64,000 nt of DNA from QHXM01 sp032160705 (lineage in GTDB: Bacteria; Acidobacteriota; Blastocatellia; Pyrinomonadales; Pyrinomonadaceae), in contig JAVHVE010000024.1 of NCBI GenBank assembly GCA_032160705.1, forward strand, positions 26,040 to 90,039, in the 5' to 3' direction. The notes beneath the pieces are model-generated. The model saw only the letters and a list, made by a program, of their open reading frames with translations. It was not told where the DNA came from and did not search any database. The position numbers were made by a program, and so were the translations under genes. Positions 36,955 to 44,904 of this stretch are shown in pieces. The first letter of the stretch is position 1; every line of letters begins with the position of its first letter.

Positions 36955-37824
36955 TTACAGCTTTAGTGAGCGCAGATACTTTGTAAACTCAGGCGCGAGG
37001 TCAGGCCGTTTGAGAGCAAACTCTACTGTCGCGATGAGAAAGCCGAGCTTATCGCCTGCGTCATGGCGTGTCCCCTGGAAACGCACTGCGTAGAACGGGC
37101 GCTTCTTCAACAACGCGCGCATGGCATCGGTGATTTGTATTTCGCCTCCCGCGCCGGGGCGTGTTTGTTCGATCTCATCGAAGATGTCAGGCGTCAGGAT
37201 GTATCGCCCGATGATGGCGAGGTCTGAAGGCGCTTCCGCAAACACAGGCTTCTCCACCATATCTTTGATCTGATAAACGCCTTCGCTGACTTCTTCTGCG
37301 TCAATCACGCCGAAACGTGAGATCGCTTCGCCTGCGACCTGCATTGTGCCGAGCACGGGAGCATCGTACTTTTCATACACATCGAGCATCTGCCTGAGCG
37401 CGGGTCTTTCCGCGTCAACGATGTCATCGCTGAGCAGCACGGCGAATGGCTCATCCCCCACCAGATCGCGCGCCTGCAAGATGGCGTGTCCGAGTCCGAG
37501 CGCTTCGCGCTGGCGCACATAGCTGATGCGTGCCATTTCCGTGATGGCGCGCACCCTTTTTAGTTCCTCTTCTTTGCCTCGCTCGCGCAGCAGGTGTTCC
37601 AGCTCAAAGGAAATGTCGAAGTGATCTTCGATAGCGCTTTTGCCGCGCCCCGTGACAATGATGATTGCCTCAATCCCGGAAGCGACCGCTTCCTCAACGA
37701 CGTATTGAATCAGCGGCTTGTCAACGAGGGGCAGCATCTCTTTGGGGGATGCTTTGGTCGCCGGCAGAAAGCGCGTGCCCAAGCCCGCCGCCGGAAAGAC
37801 TGCCTTGCGAATTTTTTGTGGCAT
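36955..37824 (-). CDS. galU: UTP-glucose-1-phosphate uridylyltransferase
   Basis: A 289-residue enzyme making UDP-glucose for envelope sugars. It has the nucleotidyltransferase signature FPAAGLGTRFLPATKASPKEM, then VDKPLIQYVVEEA, FELEHLLRERGK, LLSDDIV (metal Asp), and VEKPVFAEAPSDLAIIGRYIL. The length is standard. It is divergent from serS, with about 185 bases between. Confidence 0.95.
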   Translation of the reverse strand: MPQKIRKAVFPAAGLGTRFLPATKASPKEMLPLVDKPLIQYVVEEAVASGIEAIIIVTGRGKSAIEDHFDISFELEHLLRERGKEEELKRVRAITEMARISYVRQREALGLGHAILQARDLVGDEPFAVLLSDDIVDAERPALRQMLDVYEKYDAPVLGTMQVAGEAISRFGVIDAEEVSEGVYQIKDMVEKPVFAEAPSDLAIIGRYILTPDIFDEIEQTRPGAGGEIQITDAMRALLKKRPFYAVRFQGTRHDAGDKLGFLIATVEFALKRPDLAPEFTKYLRSLKL

Positions 37825-38009
37825 AACGTCCAGGACTCCCCTTGTTTGAAATGAAGCGACGACCGCCGCCCGGTGCTGTCAACAAGAAGCGCGGCGTACA
37901 CACTTTAGTCTTGCTTGACACGCGCATATACGGTCAGATAGCGTGACGCTTTTCGTTTGAGACCTGTGCAAAGGTGTTTCTCATACCATAAGACAGAGGG
38001 CTGCGGCAA

Positions 38010-39293
38010 ATGCTCGATCTTAACTTCGTTCGCGATAATCTGGATAAAGTGCGCGACGCGCTCACGGCAAGACAGTTTCCGGCGGGCGCGCTTGACGATT
38101 TTGCGCGCGCCGATGCAGAGCGTCGCCGCGTGATTGCAGAATCCGACCAACTCAACGCCGAGCGCAACGCCGCCAGCCGCATCATCGGCGCGCTCATTAA
38201 GGAAGGGAAGAAAGAGGAAGCTGAAGGTCAACGTCGCGCAGTTGGTGAATTGAAGGAGCGAATCGCTGAGCTTGATCGGGTGCGGGATGAAGCTGAAGCG
38301 CGCATGCGCGACTTGCTCTCAACGCTTCCGAACATCCCGCATGAGAGTGTGCCGGTCGGCGCAGATGAAGCCGCGAACCGTGAGGAGCGTCTTTGGGGTA
38401 AAGCTCCTGAGTTCGATTTTGAGCCTAAAGACCACGTTGATCTTGGAACGTCTTTGGGGATTCTCGATTTTGAGCGTGCCAGCAAAATTGCGGGGGCGCG
38501 CTTCGCTATCTTGAACGGCGCGGGCGCACGCCTCAGTCGCGCTCTCGTCAATTTCATGCTCGAACTGCACACGACCGAACACGGCTACACGGAGACGTTG
38601 CCTCCTTTTATCGTCAACGCCGATTCCCTTTTCGGCACGGCGCAACTACCGAAGTTCGAGGAAGATTTGTTTAAGCTGACAGATGAACGCGGGCTGTATC
38701 TTATCCCGACCGCTGAAGTCCCCGTTACAAATTATCATCGCGAAGAGATGTTAGACGCCGCCGATCTTCCAATGAAGTGGGCGGCTTATACGCCCTGCTT
38801 TCGTTCCGAAGCCGGAAGCTACGGGCGCGACGTGCGTGGGCTGATTCGCCAGCACCAGTTTGAGAAAGTGGAGTTGGTCAAGTATGCGCTGCCGGAAAAT
38901 TCCTATGATGAGTTGGAATCTTTGACACGTCATGCCGAGACTGTGCTGCAAAAGCTCGGCTTGCATTATCGTGTGATGGCGCTCTCGACCGGAGACCTCG
39001 GATTCGCCCCGGCCAAGACCTACGATATAGAAGTCTGGTTGCCTTCGCAGAAAGCTTTTCGTGAAATCTCTTCGTGCTCGAACTACGAAACGTTTCAGGC
39101 GCGCCGCGCGCAGATTCGCTTCCGTCGCGCGGGCGGCGCAAAGCCCGAATACGTTCACACGCTGAACGGCTCAGGCCTCGCCGTCGGACGCACCTGGATC
39201 GCCATTTTGGAAAACTACCAGCAATCGGACGGCTCCATCATCATTCCCGAAGCCCTCAGACCATACATGAACGGAAGGGAAAGAATCACGTAA
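38010..39293 (+). CDS. serS: Seryl-tRNA synthetase
   Basis: A 427-residue class II synthetase that charges tRNA-Ser, and also tRNA-Sec if present. The N-terminal coiled-coil arm (residues 30-105, rich in Glu/Arg/Lys) binds the long variable arm of tRNA-Ser. Motif 2 is FRSEAGSYGRDVRGLIRQHQ with FEKVE following, and motif 3 is GSGLAVGRTWIAILENYQ. TTGACA at 37915-37920 may be the -35 box. Serylation of tRNA-Sec would be the first step for the selenoprotein at 3511. Confidence 0.97.
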   Translation: MLDLNFVRDNLDKVRDALTARQFPAGALDDFARADAERRRVIAESDQLNAERNAASRIIGALIKEGKKEEAEGQRRAVGELKERIAELDRVRDEAEARMRDLLSTLPNIPHESVPVGADEAANREERLWGKAPEFDFEPKDHVDLGTSLGILDFERASKIAGARFAILNGAGARLSRALVNFMLELHTTEHGYTETLPPFIVNADSLFGTAQLPKFEEDLFKLTDERGLYLIPTAEVPVTNYHREEMLDAADLPMKWAAYTPCFRSEAGSYGRDVRGLIRQHQFEKVELVKYALPENSYDELESLTRHAETVLQKLGLHYRVMALSTGDLGFAPAKTYDIEVWLPSQKAFREISSCSNYETFQARRAQIRFRRAGGAKPEYVHTLNGSGLAVGRTWIAILENYQQSDGSIIIPEALRPYMNGRERIT

Positions 39294-39402
39294 AGCAGAA
39301 TACAGGAGACAGAAGTCAGGAGTCAGAATAATAAGGCGGAAACCGCGTTTACAGATTTTCTTTTCTTCTGACTCCTGACTCCTGAATTCTGGATTCTGCT
39401 TT
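39292..39402. repeat. Heptamer-built hairpin element, copy 1 (CAGGAGT type)
   Basis: The left arm runs AAAGCAGAA, CAGGAGA, CAGAAGT, CAGGAGT, CAGAA and the right arm is its inverse to about 39402. The centre (GGCGGAAACC...TTACAGATTT) is shared with the copy at 41302-41417, so the two are copies of one element. It lies between serS and sppA. Confidence 0.8.
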
Positions 39403-41246
39403 TACCTGATTCTCAGGTCGAATGGCATGATCGCCATGATTTCGCCGCGTTTCATGCGATCCAGCATGGCTGCGTATTGAAATGCGCGGCGCGTGTCTTT
39501 TGGCAGTGCGGCGAGGGTGGCGAATTGCTGTTGCTGTTGCAGGCTGACGCTCATGCTCTTTTCATCTTCGTCGCTCCCGAATAAATTGTCGAAAAAGCTG
39601 CGCGGTTGCGGGAGGATGACGCGACGGACGCCTTTGTCTGCCGGAATGCCTGCGAGTTCGCGTGCCGTCTCGACGGCCTTGTCCAACCCGCCGAAGTCGT
39701 CAATGAGACCTCTCTCTTTCGCCTGCGCGCCAGTCCAGACGCGCCCCTGCGCGATAGAATCTATATACTCGCGGTCGCGCCCACGCCCCGTTGCTACCTT
39801 CGGCACGAACTCGTCGTAATACTTGCTCTTGATAACGCTTTCAAACTTGGCGCGCTCTTCCGGCGTAAACTTCTCCGTCTCGCGGAAGAGCCCCGCGTTC
39901 TTGCCGCGCAGCACGTATTCATTGGTTATCCCTAGCCAGTCGTAGAGACCTTTCAAGACGGGCTTGCCCGCGAAAATGCCGATTGAGCCGGTGAAGGTGG
40001 AAGGCTCTGCAATAATCTTGTTGGCGTTGCAGGCGATGTAATAGCCGCCCGATGCGCCCAGGTCGCCCATCGAAACGACGACGGGCTTCTTCTGTTTGGC
40101 GACTTCGACGGCGTGCCAGATGGTGTCCGATGCGTAGTGGACACCGCCCGGACTATCCACGCGGAGGACGATGGCCTTGATCGTTTTATCTTTTGCGGCA
40201 TCGTTGATAGCTTTGACCATCGTATCGGAACCGACTGACTGATGGCCTGTCGCACCGTTTTCAGATTTGCCAGGCCAGATTTCGCCTGACGCATAGATGA
40301 CGGCAATCCGCTCACCGCGATTCAAACCGACTGACTCAGGCGTAATCTGCCTGTAGGTTTCCGCTTTTGTTACTCGCAGCTCATCTTCGTCCTTGTAGCC
40401 CAGCCGCTTCTTCAACTCGTTTTCAACTTCATCGCGATAATTCGTGCCGTCAATCAATCCGGCGTTCTGCGCTTCCTTTGCGCTCAAGGGCGCGCTGTCA
40501 ATGAGGGCACGAACTTCGTCCGCAGATTTCTTGCGCGTCTCTGCTACTGTGTTGATGAAGCGATTGAAGAGATCGTCGAGGAGTGAGTTGACGACTTCGC
40601 GATGCTCTTTCGTCATCTCCTTGCGCGTGAACTGATCGGGCGCGTTCTTGTACTTGCCGATCTGGAAAACGTCCGGGTAGACGCCGAGCTTGTCGAGCGA
40701 GCCGCGAAAGAACATCACGTCCGCCGCGAGCCCGTTGATGAAGAGATCGCCCGAAGGCGAGACGTAGACGCGCTCACACGCGGTTGCAACGTAATATTCC
40801 TTGTTCGTGCCGACTTCGATGTAAGCGTAGATTGGTTTGCCGGAAGCTCGAAAATCCGCAATCGCGCCGCGCAACTCTTCAGCCTTTCCCCATCCGGCAT
40901 CCAGCAGATTTATTTCCAGCAGCACCCCGCCGATGCGTTTATCAACTTTCGCTTTTCTGAGTTGCTCGACCAGAGTGGTCAGCGACAACTCATCCTGGCC
41001 GAAGAGACGACGGGTCAGAGTATCAGGCACGTAGTCGGGCAATTCACCATCAACTTTCAGGGCGAGCACGCTGTTGTCGCGCACGACCGGCTCGCTGCCA
41101 CGCAGCGCCGAGAAAATAAGAATGATTCCGATGACGACAACCAGTGCGAAGATGAGGAAGAGACTGCCGAGGATAATTGCGATTTTACGCCCGCAAGACA
41201 TTGCCATAGTTATTTTCCGAAAAACTTGATTTGAGAGACACGACAT
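39402..41246 (-). CDS. sppA: Signal peptide peptidase SppA, 67K type
   Basis: A 614-residue membrane serine protease that degrades cleaved signal peptides. An N-terminal anchor lies at about residues 22-50 (IAIILGSLFLIFALVVVIGI). The two tandem S49 domains include the Lys region ADFRASGKPIYAYIE (general base, about residue 134) and the Ser region VSMGDLGASGGYYIACNANK (nucleophile, about residue 392), as in E. coli SppA. The start may be the internal MAMSCGRK (ATG near 41207), which places the anchor at the usual distance. Homologous hairpins flank the gene. Confidence 0.93.
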   Translation of the reverse strand: MSCLSNQVFRKITMAMSCGRKIAIILGSLFLIFALVVVIGIILIFSALRGSEPVVRDNSVLALKVDGELPDYVPDTLTRRLFGQDELSLTTLVEQLRKAKVDKRIGGVLLEINLLDAGWGKAEELRGAIADFRASGKPIYAYIEVGTNKEYYVATACERVYVSPSGDLFINGLAADVMFFRGSLDKLGVYPDVFQIGKYKNAPDQFTRKEMTKEHREVVNSLLDDLFNRFINTVAETRKKSADEVRALIDSAPLSAKEAQNAGLIDGTNYRDEVENELKKRLGYKDEDELRVTKAETYRQITPESVGLNRGERIAVIYASGEIWPGKSENGATGHQSVGSDTMVKAINDAAKDKTIKAIVLRVDSPGGVHYASDTIWHAVEVAKQKKPVVVSMGDLGASGGYYIACNANKIIAEPSTFTGSIGIFAGKPVLKGLYDWLGITNEYVLRGKNAGLFRETEKFTPEERAKFESVIKSKYYDEFVPKVATGRGRDREYIDSIAQGRVWTGAQAKERGLIDDFGGLDKAVETARELAGIPADKGVRRVILPQPRSFFDNLFGSDEDEKSMSVSLQQQQQFATLAALPKDTRRAFQYAAMLDRMKRGEIMAIMPFDLRIR

Positions 41247-41301
41247 CCCAAATGATGCCGCGAATCATGCCAGTCATTACGCAAACGAACAGGAAAAGGT
41301 T

Positions 41302-41417
41302 TAAAAGCAGGAGACAGAATTCAGGAGTCAGGAGTCAGAAGGGATAGGGCGGAGAACCACTGTTACAGATTTCTTTTCTCCTGTCTCCTGACTCCTGTCT
41401 TCTGTCTCCTGCTTTTC
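41302..41417. repeat. Heptamer-built hairpin element, copy 2 (CAGGAGT type)
   Basis: It has the same arms and centre as the element at 39292: AAAAGCAGGAGACAGAATTC opening, CAGGAGT words, then a GGCGGAGAACC...TTACAGATTT centre and inverse words to CTGCTTTT. It lies between sppA and mnmA. Confidence 0.82.
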
Positions 41418-42522
41418 ATTTGACTATCCACCCGCCGCCGACGACTTCATCGCCGCGATAGAAAACTGTGGCCTGGCCGGGCGTGATGGCGCGCTGGGCT
41501 TCATCAAAGACTACTGTCACGCGCCCGTCCCTGTGTGGTGCGATGGTGGCGGGTGCAGCCGTGTGGCGATAACGCACGCGGACTTCGGCGCGGACAGGTG
41601 CGCTCGGCTCATCGAAAGCGACCCAGTTGACGCCCGCCGCCGTGAACTCTTCGCGCAGCAATTCATCCTGAGAGCCGACGACGACGCGATTCTTCTCGGC
41701 ATCAATCGAGATGACATAGAGTGGACGCTCGCTCGCGATACCGATTCCGCGACGCTGCCCGATTGTGTAGCGATGAATGCCTTGATGCTTGTTCAGAACT
41801 TCGCCCCGCGCGTTTATAATCTCACCATGGCCTGGCAAGCGGTCTGTCTCGCCTTCCGCTTCCAAGTAGCGATCAATGAACCCGGCATAGTTGCCGTCGG
41901 GCACGAAGCAAATCTCCTGCGACTCTGCTTTCTCTGCGACTGCCAACTGGCTTGTGCGCGCCACCTCGCGCACCTCCGGCTTGGACATCTCGCCCAGGGG
42001 AAACAAGGAACGCGCCAACTGCGCTTGCGTCAACTCCCAGAGAAAGTATGACTGATCTTTTTGTAGATTACGCCCGCGAAAGAGACGATGGCGATCAGCT
42101 TCCCTGTCATATTCAACACGCGCGTAATGTCCGGTCGCAACTTTCTCGCAGCCGAGACTGACGGCCAGGCGGTCGAGCGAAGCGAACTTCAGGCGGCTGT
42201 TGCACGCGACACACGGAATCGGCGTTTCGCCGTTCAGGTAGCTCGTCACAAACGGCTGCACCACGTCGCGCTCGAAATCGCGTTCGAGGTTGAGCACGTA
42301 AAACGGAAATCCCAACTCTTCGGCCACGCGCCGCGCATCGTACACATCGTCGAGCGAGCAGCAGCGCGAAGGCAGAGGCTCACCGCTTTCATCCACAGTG
42401 AGGCCGCGCCGCTGATTCCACAACTGCATCGTGAAACCGACAAGCTCGTGCCCCTCCGCCTGCAAAATCGCCGCCGCTGCGCTCGAATCCACGCCGCCGC
42501 TCATGGCCACTGCTATCTTCAT
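41416..42522 (-). CDS. mnmA: tRNA-specific 2-thiouridylase MnmA
   Basis: A 368-residue enzyme that thiolates U34 of Lys, Glu and Gln tRNAs. It has the PP-loop AMSGGVDSSAAAAIL (about residues 7-19), the catalytic cysteine in IPCVACNSRLKF (about residue 104), GHYARVEYD, and the second cysteine in ESQEICFVPDGNYAGFI (about residue 200). The C-terminal beta-barrel with QRAITPGQATVFYRGDEVVGGG is intact. The stop overlaps the flanking repeat by one or two bases. Confidence 0.96.
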   Translation of the reverse strand: MKIAVAMSGGVDSSAAAAILQAEGHELVGFTMQLWNQRRGLTVDESGEPLPSRCCSLDDVYDARRVAEELGFPFYVLNLERDFERDVVQPFVTSYLNGETPIPCVACNSRLKFASLDRLAVSLGCEKVATGHYARVEYDREADRHRLFRGRNLQKDQSYFLWELTQAQLARSLFPLGEMSKPEVREVARTSQLAVAEKAESQEICFVPDGNYAGFIDRYLEAEGETDRLPGHGEIINARGEVLNKHQGIHRYTIGQRRGIGIASERPLYVISIDAEKNRVVVGSQDELLREEFTAAGVNWVAFDEPSAPVRAEVRVRYRHTAAPATIAPHRDGRVTVVFDEAQRAITPGQATVFYRGDEVVGGGWIVK

Positions 42523-42532
42523 AACTTCTAAA

Positions 42533-42612
42533 AGCCGTGACGGGTGACAGGTGACAAGTGACGAGAAAGAACGGTCTTTAACTTGTTACTTGTCACCTGT
42601 CACCTGTCACTT
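42533..42612. repeat. Heptamer-built hairpin (GGTGACA type)
   Basis: GTGACGG, GTGACAG, GTGACAA and GTGACGA on the left face TTGTCAC, CTGTCAC, CTGTCAC on the right, around a short centre. It lies upstream of mnmA. Confidence 0.8.
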
Positions 42613-42721
42613 TCCTTTGTTTGCCGCCCGTTCGCGGCGAGTGTTAAGATGCTCCCCTGTTGAGAAAAGCTGACCCATCTCAAACGTAAAGGATACCTTA
42701 AATGGGGCTAAACGTCAGCCC

Positions 42722-42806
42722 CTCAAAAATCTGGAGTCTGAAGTCAAAAGCAATAACTTGTTTTTGACCAGTTGACTTCAGACTCTGAAACTCCAGACTC
42801 CAGACT
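42722..42806. repeat. Heptamer-built hairpin (GGAGTCTGAAGTC type)
   Basis: GGAGTCTGAAGTCAAAA on the left and the inverse (TTGACTTCAGACT, then CTCCAGACTCCAGAC) on the right form an imperfect stem just before the AAA+ gene. Confidence 0.78.
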
Positions 42807-42811
42807 TAATT

Positions 42812-43615
42812 ATGGAACGAGCCATCGAAGAATACAGGGTCGCAGCCGAGCCTTACTATCTGGCTGTCGCGCGCGAAGTCGAGTTGTTTGAAGCGGCGCA
42901 CGCCGCGCGCCTGCCCGTGATGTTGAAAGGGCCGACGGGCTCAGGCAAAACGCGCTTTGTCGAGCACATGGCATGGCGCTTGGAGCGACCGCTGATTACG
43001 GTCGCGTGCCATGAAGATTTATCGGCGACGGATTTGGTCGGGCGCTTCCTGCTCGAAGGCGAAGAGACTGTCTGGCACGACGGCCCTTTGACGCGGGCTG
43101 TTCGTAACGGCGCGATCTGCTACCTGGACGAAGTCGTCGAAGCGCGCAAGGACACCATCGTCATCATTCACCCGCTGACGGATGATCGCCGTCGGCTGCC
43201 GATTGAAAAGCGCGGGACGGTGCTGGATGCGCCGGAGGATTTCATGCTCGTCGTTTCCTACAATCCGGGCTATCAATCCATCCTCAAAGACCTGAAACAA
43301 TCAACGCGCCAGCGTTTCGTCGCGCTCGAATTCGATTACCCGCCGCCGGAGATGGAAGTGGAAATCGTCGCACGCGAAGGCGGCGTTGATGAGACGACCG
43401 CACGCGATCTCGTCCTCATCGGGCAGAAGGTGAGAAACCTGCGCGGGCACGGCCTCGAAGAAGGCGTCTCGACACGCCTTCTCATCTACGCCGCGCAGAT
43501 GATCGCGCGCGGCATTCCAGCCATCGCTGCCGCAGAGGTTGCGCTCTGCTCACCCATCACGGACGACCGCGAATTGCAGCGCAGCATCCGCGAGATTGTC
43601 ACGACGGTAATCTAA
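42812..43615 (+). CDS. MoxR/CbbQ/NorQ-type AAA+ ATPase
   Basis: A 267-residue AAA+ ATPase of the MoxR branch. Walker A is LKGPTGSGKTRFVEHM (about residue 37), Walker B is ICYLDEVVEA (about residue 105), followed by sensor 1 LVVSYNPGYQSI and an arginine finger near KQSTRQRFVALEFDYPP. CbbQ and NorQ proteins pair with a VWA protein (CbbO/NorD) to remodel or insert metals into target enzymes such as Rubisco or NO reductase. The likely partner is the VWA gene at 44905; two small membrane genes lie between. No such target enzyme is visible in the window. Confidence 0.88.
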   Translation: MERAIEEYRVAAEPYYLAVAREVELFEAAHAARLPVMLKGPTGSGKTRFVEHMAWRLERPLITVACHEDLSATDLVGRFLLEGEETVWHDGPLTRAVRNGAICYLDEVVEARKDTIVIIHPLTDDRRRLPIEKRGTVLDAPEDFMLVVSYNPGYQSILKDLKQSTRQRFVALEFDYPPPEMEVEIVAREGGVDETTARDLVLIGQKVRNLRGHGLEEGVSTRLLIYAAQMIARGIPAIAAAEVALCSPITDDRELQRSIREIVTTVI

Positions 43616-43653
43616 GTTTGAAAATCCTGTCAGGGACGAAGCGGTGAAGCCTG

Positions 43654-44145
43654 ATGCCAAACGAAGCCAGCCCAGCACGCGCCGATAACTTTATCGGAAG
43701 CTGGGCATGGCTGTTTCCGGTTAGCTATCTTGTCCACATCGCGGAGGAATACTGGGGCGGCTTCCCCGCGTGGATCGCAAGGTTCTGGGGCGTCGAAAGC
43801 TCAAGCAGTAATTTTTTAAGCTGGAATGGCGTGGCCTGGGTCATGATGACTGTGGGCGTCCTCGTGATGCTCAAGACGAAATCTTATCGCTGGCTGCTGG
43901 TCAGCCTCGGCACAGTGGTTTTGATTAACGGGCTGGTGCACGCGGTCGCCAGCGTCTTGACCCTGTCATACTCGCCCGGCCTCGTCTCCGGCCTGTTGCT
44001 CTTTGTTCCGCTCGGCTCATTCACGCTCAGGCGTGCGCGCCAAAACGTGAATCGCCGGACGTTGCGCTTGGGGCTCATCCTTGGTTTCCTGCTGCACATG
44101 GTCGTCGTGCTGCTCGCGTTCGGCTTTGCGAAAATATCAGCCTGA
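43654..44145 (+). CDS. HXXEE-domain membrane protein
   Basis: A 163-residue protein with four or five hydrophobic segments and the naming motif HIAEEYWGGFPAW (His, Glu, Glu) near residue 26. A conserved Asn/His segment (INGLVHAVASVLTLSYSPGLVS) follows, which is characteristic of the HXXEE family. Its role is unknown; the polar residues in the membrane suggest a metal or lipid headgroup site. It lies 39 bases after the AAA+ gene, in the same direction. Confidence 0.82.
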   Translation: MPNEASPARADNFIGSWAWLFPVSYLVHIAEEYWGGFPAWIARFWGVESSSSNFLSWNGVAWVMMTVGVLVMLKTKSYRWLLVSLGTVVLINGLVHAVASVLTLSYSPGLVSGLLLFVPLGSFTLRRARQNVNRRTLRLGLILGFLLHMVVVLLAFGFAKISA

Positions 44146-44155
44146 AGGGCAGAGA

Positions 44156-44788
44156 ATGCTCGTAGCCATCCTGACAGTCCTTGCTTTCTTCTCGGCGATT
44201 CTCACGATTCTCGCCGCGTATCAAAAGCGGCATCTCACCCATTATCTCTTCAAGCCTCTAACGCTTGCTTTCATCATCGTGATCGCGCTGCAACCGAAAA
44301 ACCCGACCTCTCCATTTTACAGGCAGGCGATCATCGCTGGACTCCTCTTCTCGCTGGTGGGCGACATCTTTCTGATGTTGCCGCAGGATCGCTTCATTCC
44401 AGGGCTGGTCAGCTTTCTCGCCGCGCACGTCTTCTACATCGTGGCTTTCACACGAGAGAGCGAGCGCGCACTTTCTTTTTACACGTTGATTCCTTTTTTG
44501 CTTTACGGCTGTCTGATGCTCCGAGTGCTCTGGCCTCATCTGGGGAAGATGCGCCTGCCTGTGTTGATGTATCTGCTGGCGATTCTAATGATGGGCTGGG
44601 CGGCGGCAGGCAGACGAATGCTCACGGAACAGCCGGGAAGCCTGCTTGCCTTTCTCGGCGCGCTTCTCTTCATCGCGTCGGATTCCGTGCTCGCCCTGGA
44701 CAAATTCAAAGGCCGCTTCCGCAGCGCGCAACTTCTCATCCTCAGCACCTATTTCACAGCACAGTGGCTGATTGCCCTTTCCACCTGA
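44156..44788 (+). CDS. YhhN/TMEM86-family lysoplasmalogenase-like protein
   Basis: A 210-residue integral membrane protein with about seven or eight hydrophobic helices. The start is taken at ATG 44156, 11 bases after the previous stop and behind AGGGCAGAG, rather than the longer frame with a Cys/Ser-rich shadow N-terminus. Family motifs include HYLFKPLTLAFIIVIAL, AGLLFSLVGDIFLMLP, and GALLFIASDSVLALDKF with the conserved Asp pair. Animal TMEM86 proteins hydrolyse lysoplasmalogen; bacterial activity is less clear. Confidence 0.85.
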   Translation: MLVAILTVLAFFSAILTILAAYQKRHLTHYLFKPLTLAFIIVIALQPKNPTSPFYRQAIIAGLLFSLVGDIFLMLPQDRFIPGLVSFLAAHVFYIVAFTRESERALSFYTLIPFLLYGCLMLRVLWPHLGKMRLPVLMYLLAILMMGWAAAGRRMLTEQPGSLLAFLGALLFIASDSVLALDKFKGRFRSAQLLILSTYFTAQWLIALST

Positions 44789-44819
44789 ATTCTCTAAGCT
44801 TCAAACCTTAAGACAAACT

Positions 44820-44893
44820 GTAGGGGCAGAGCTTGTCCCTGCCCGCGTCTTGCCGTTAATTAAGAACGGTCAGGGACAAGCCCTGCCCCTACA
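44820..44893. repeat. Inverted repeat (TAGGGGCAG ... CTGCCCCTA)
   Basis: TAGGGGCAGAGCTTGTCCCT and its inverse (AGGGACAAGCCCTGCCCCTA, 44872-44891) form a stem of about 20 pairs with an inner CTTGCCGTT/AACGG pairing. It lies between the YhhN and VWA genes and may end transcription. Confidence 0.8.
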
Positions 44894-44904
44894 AAGTTAG
44901 CCCG

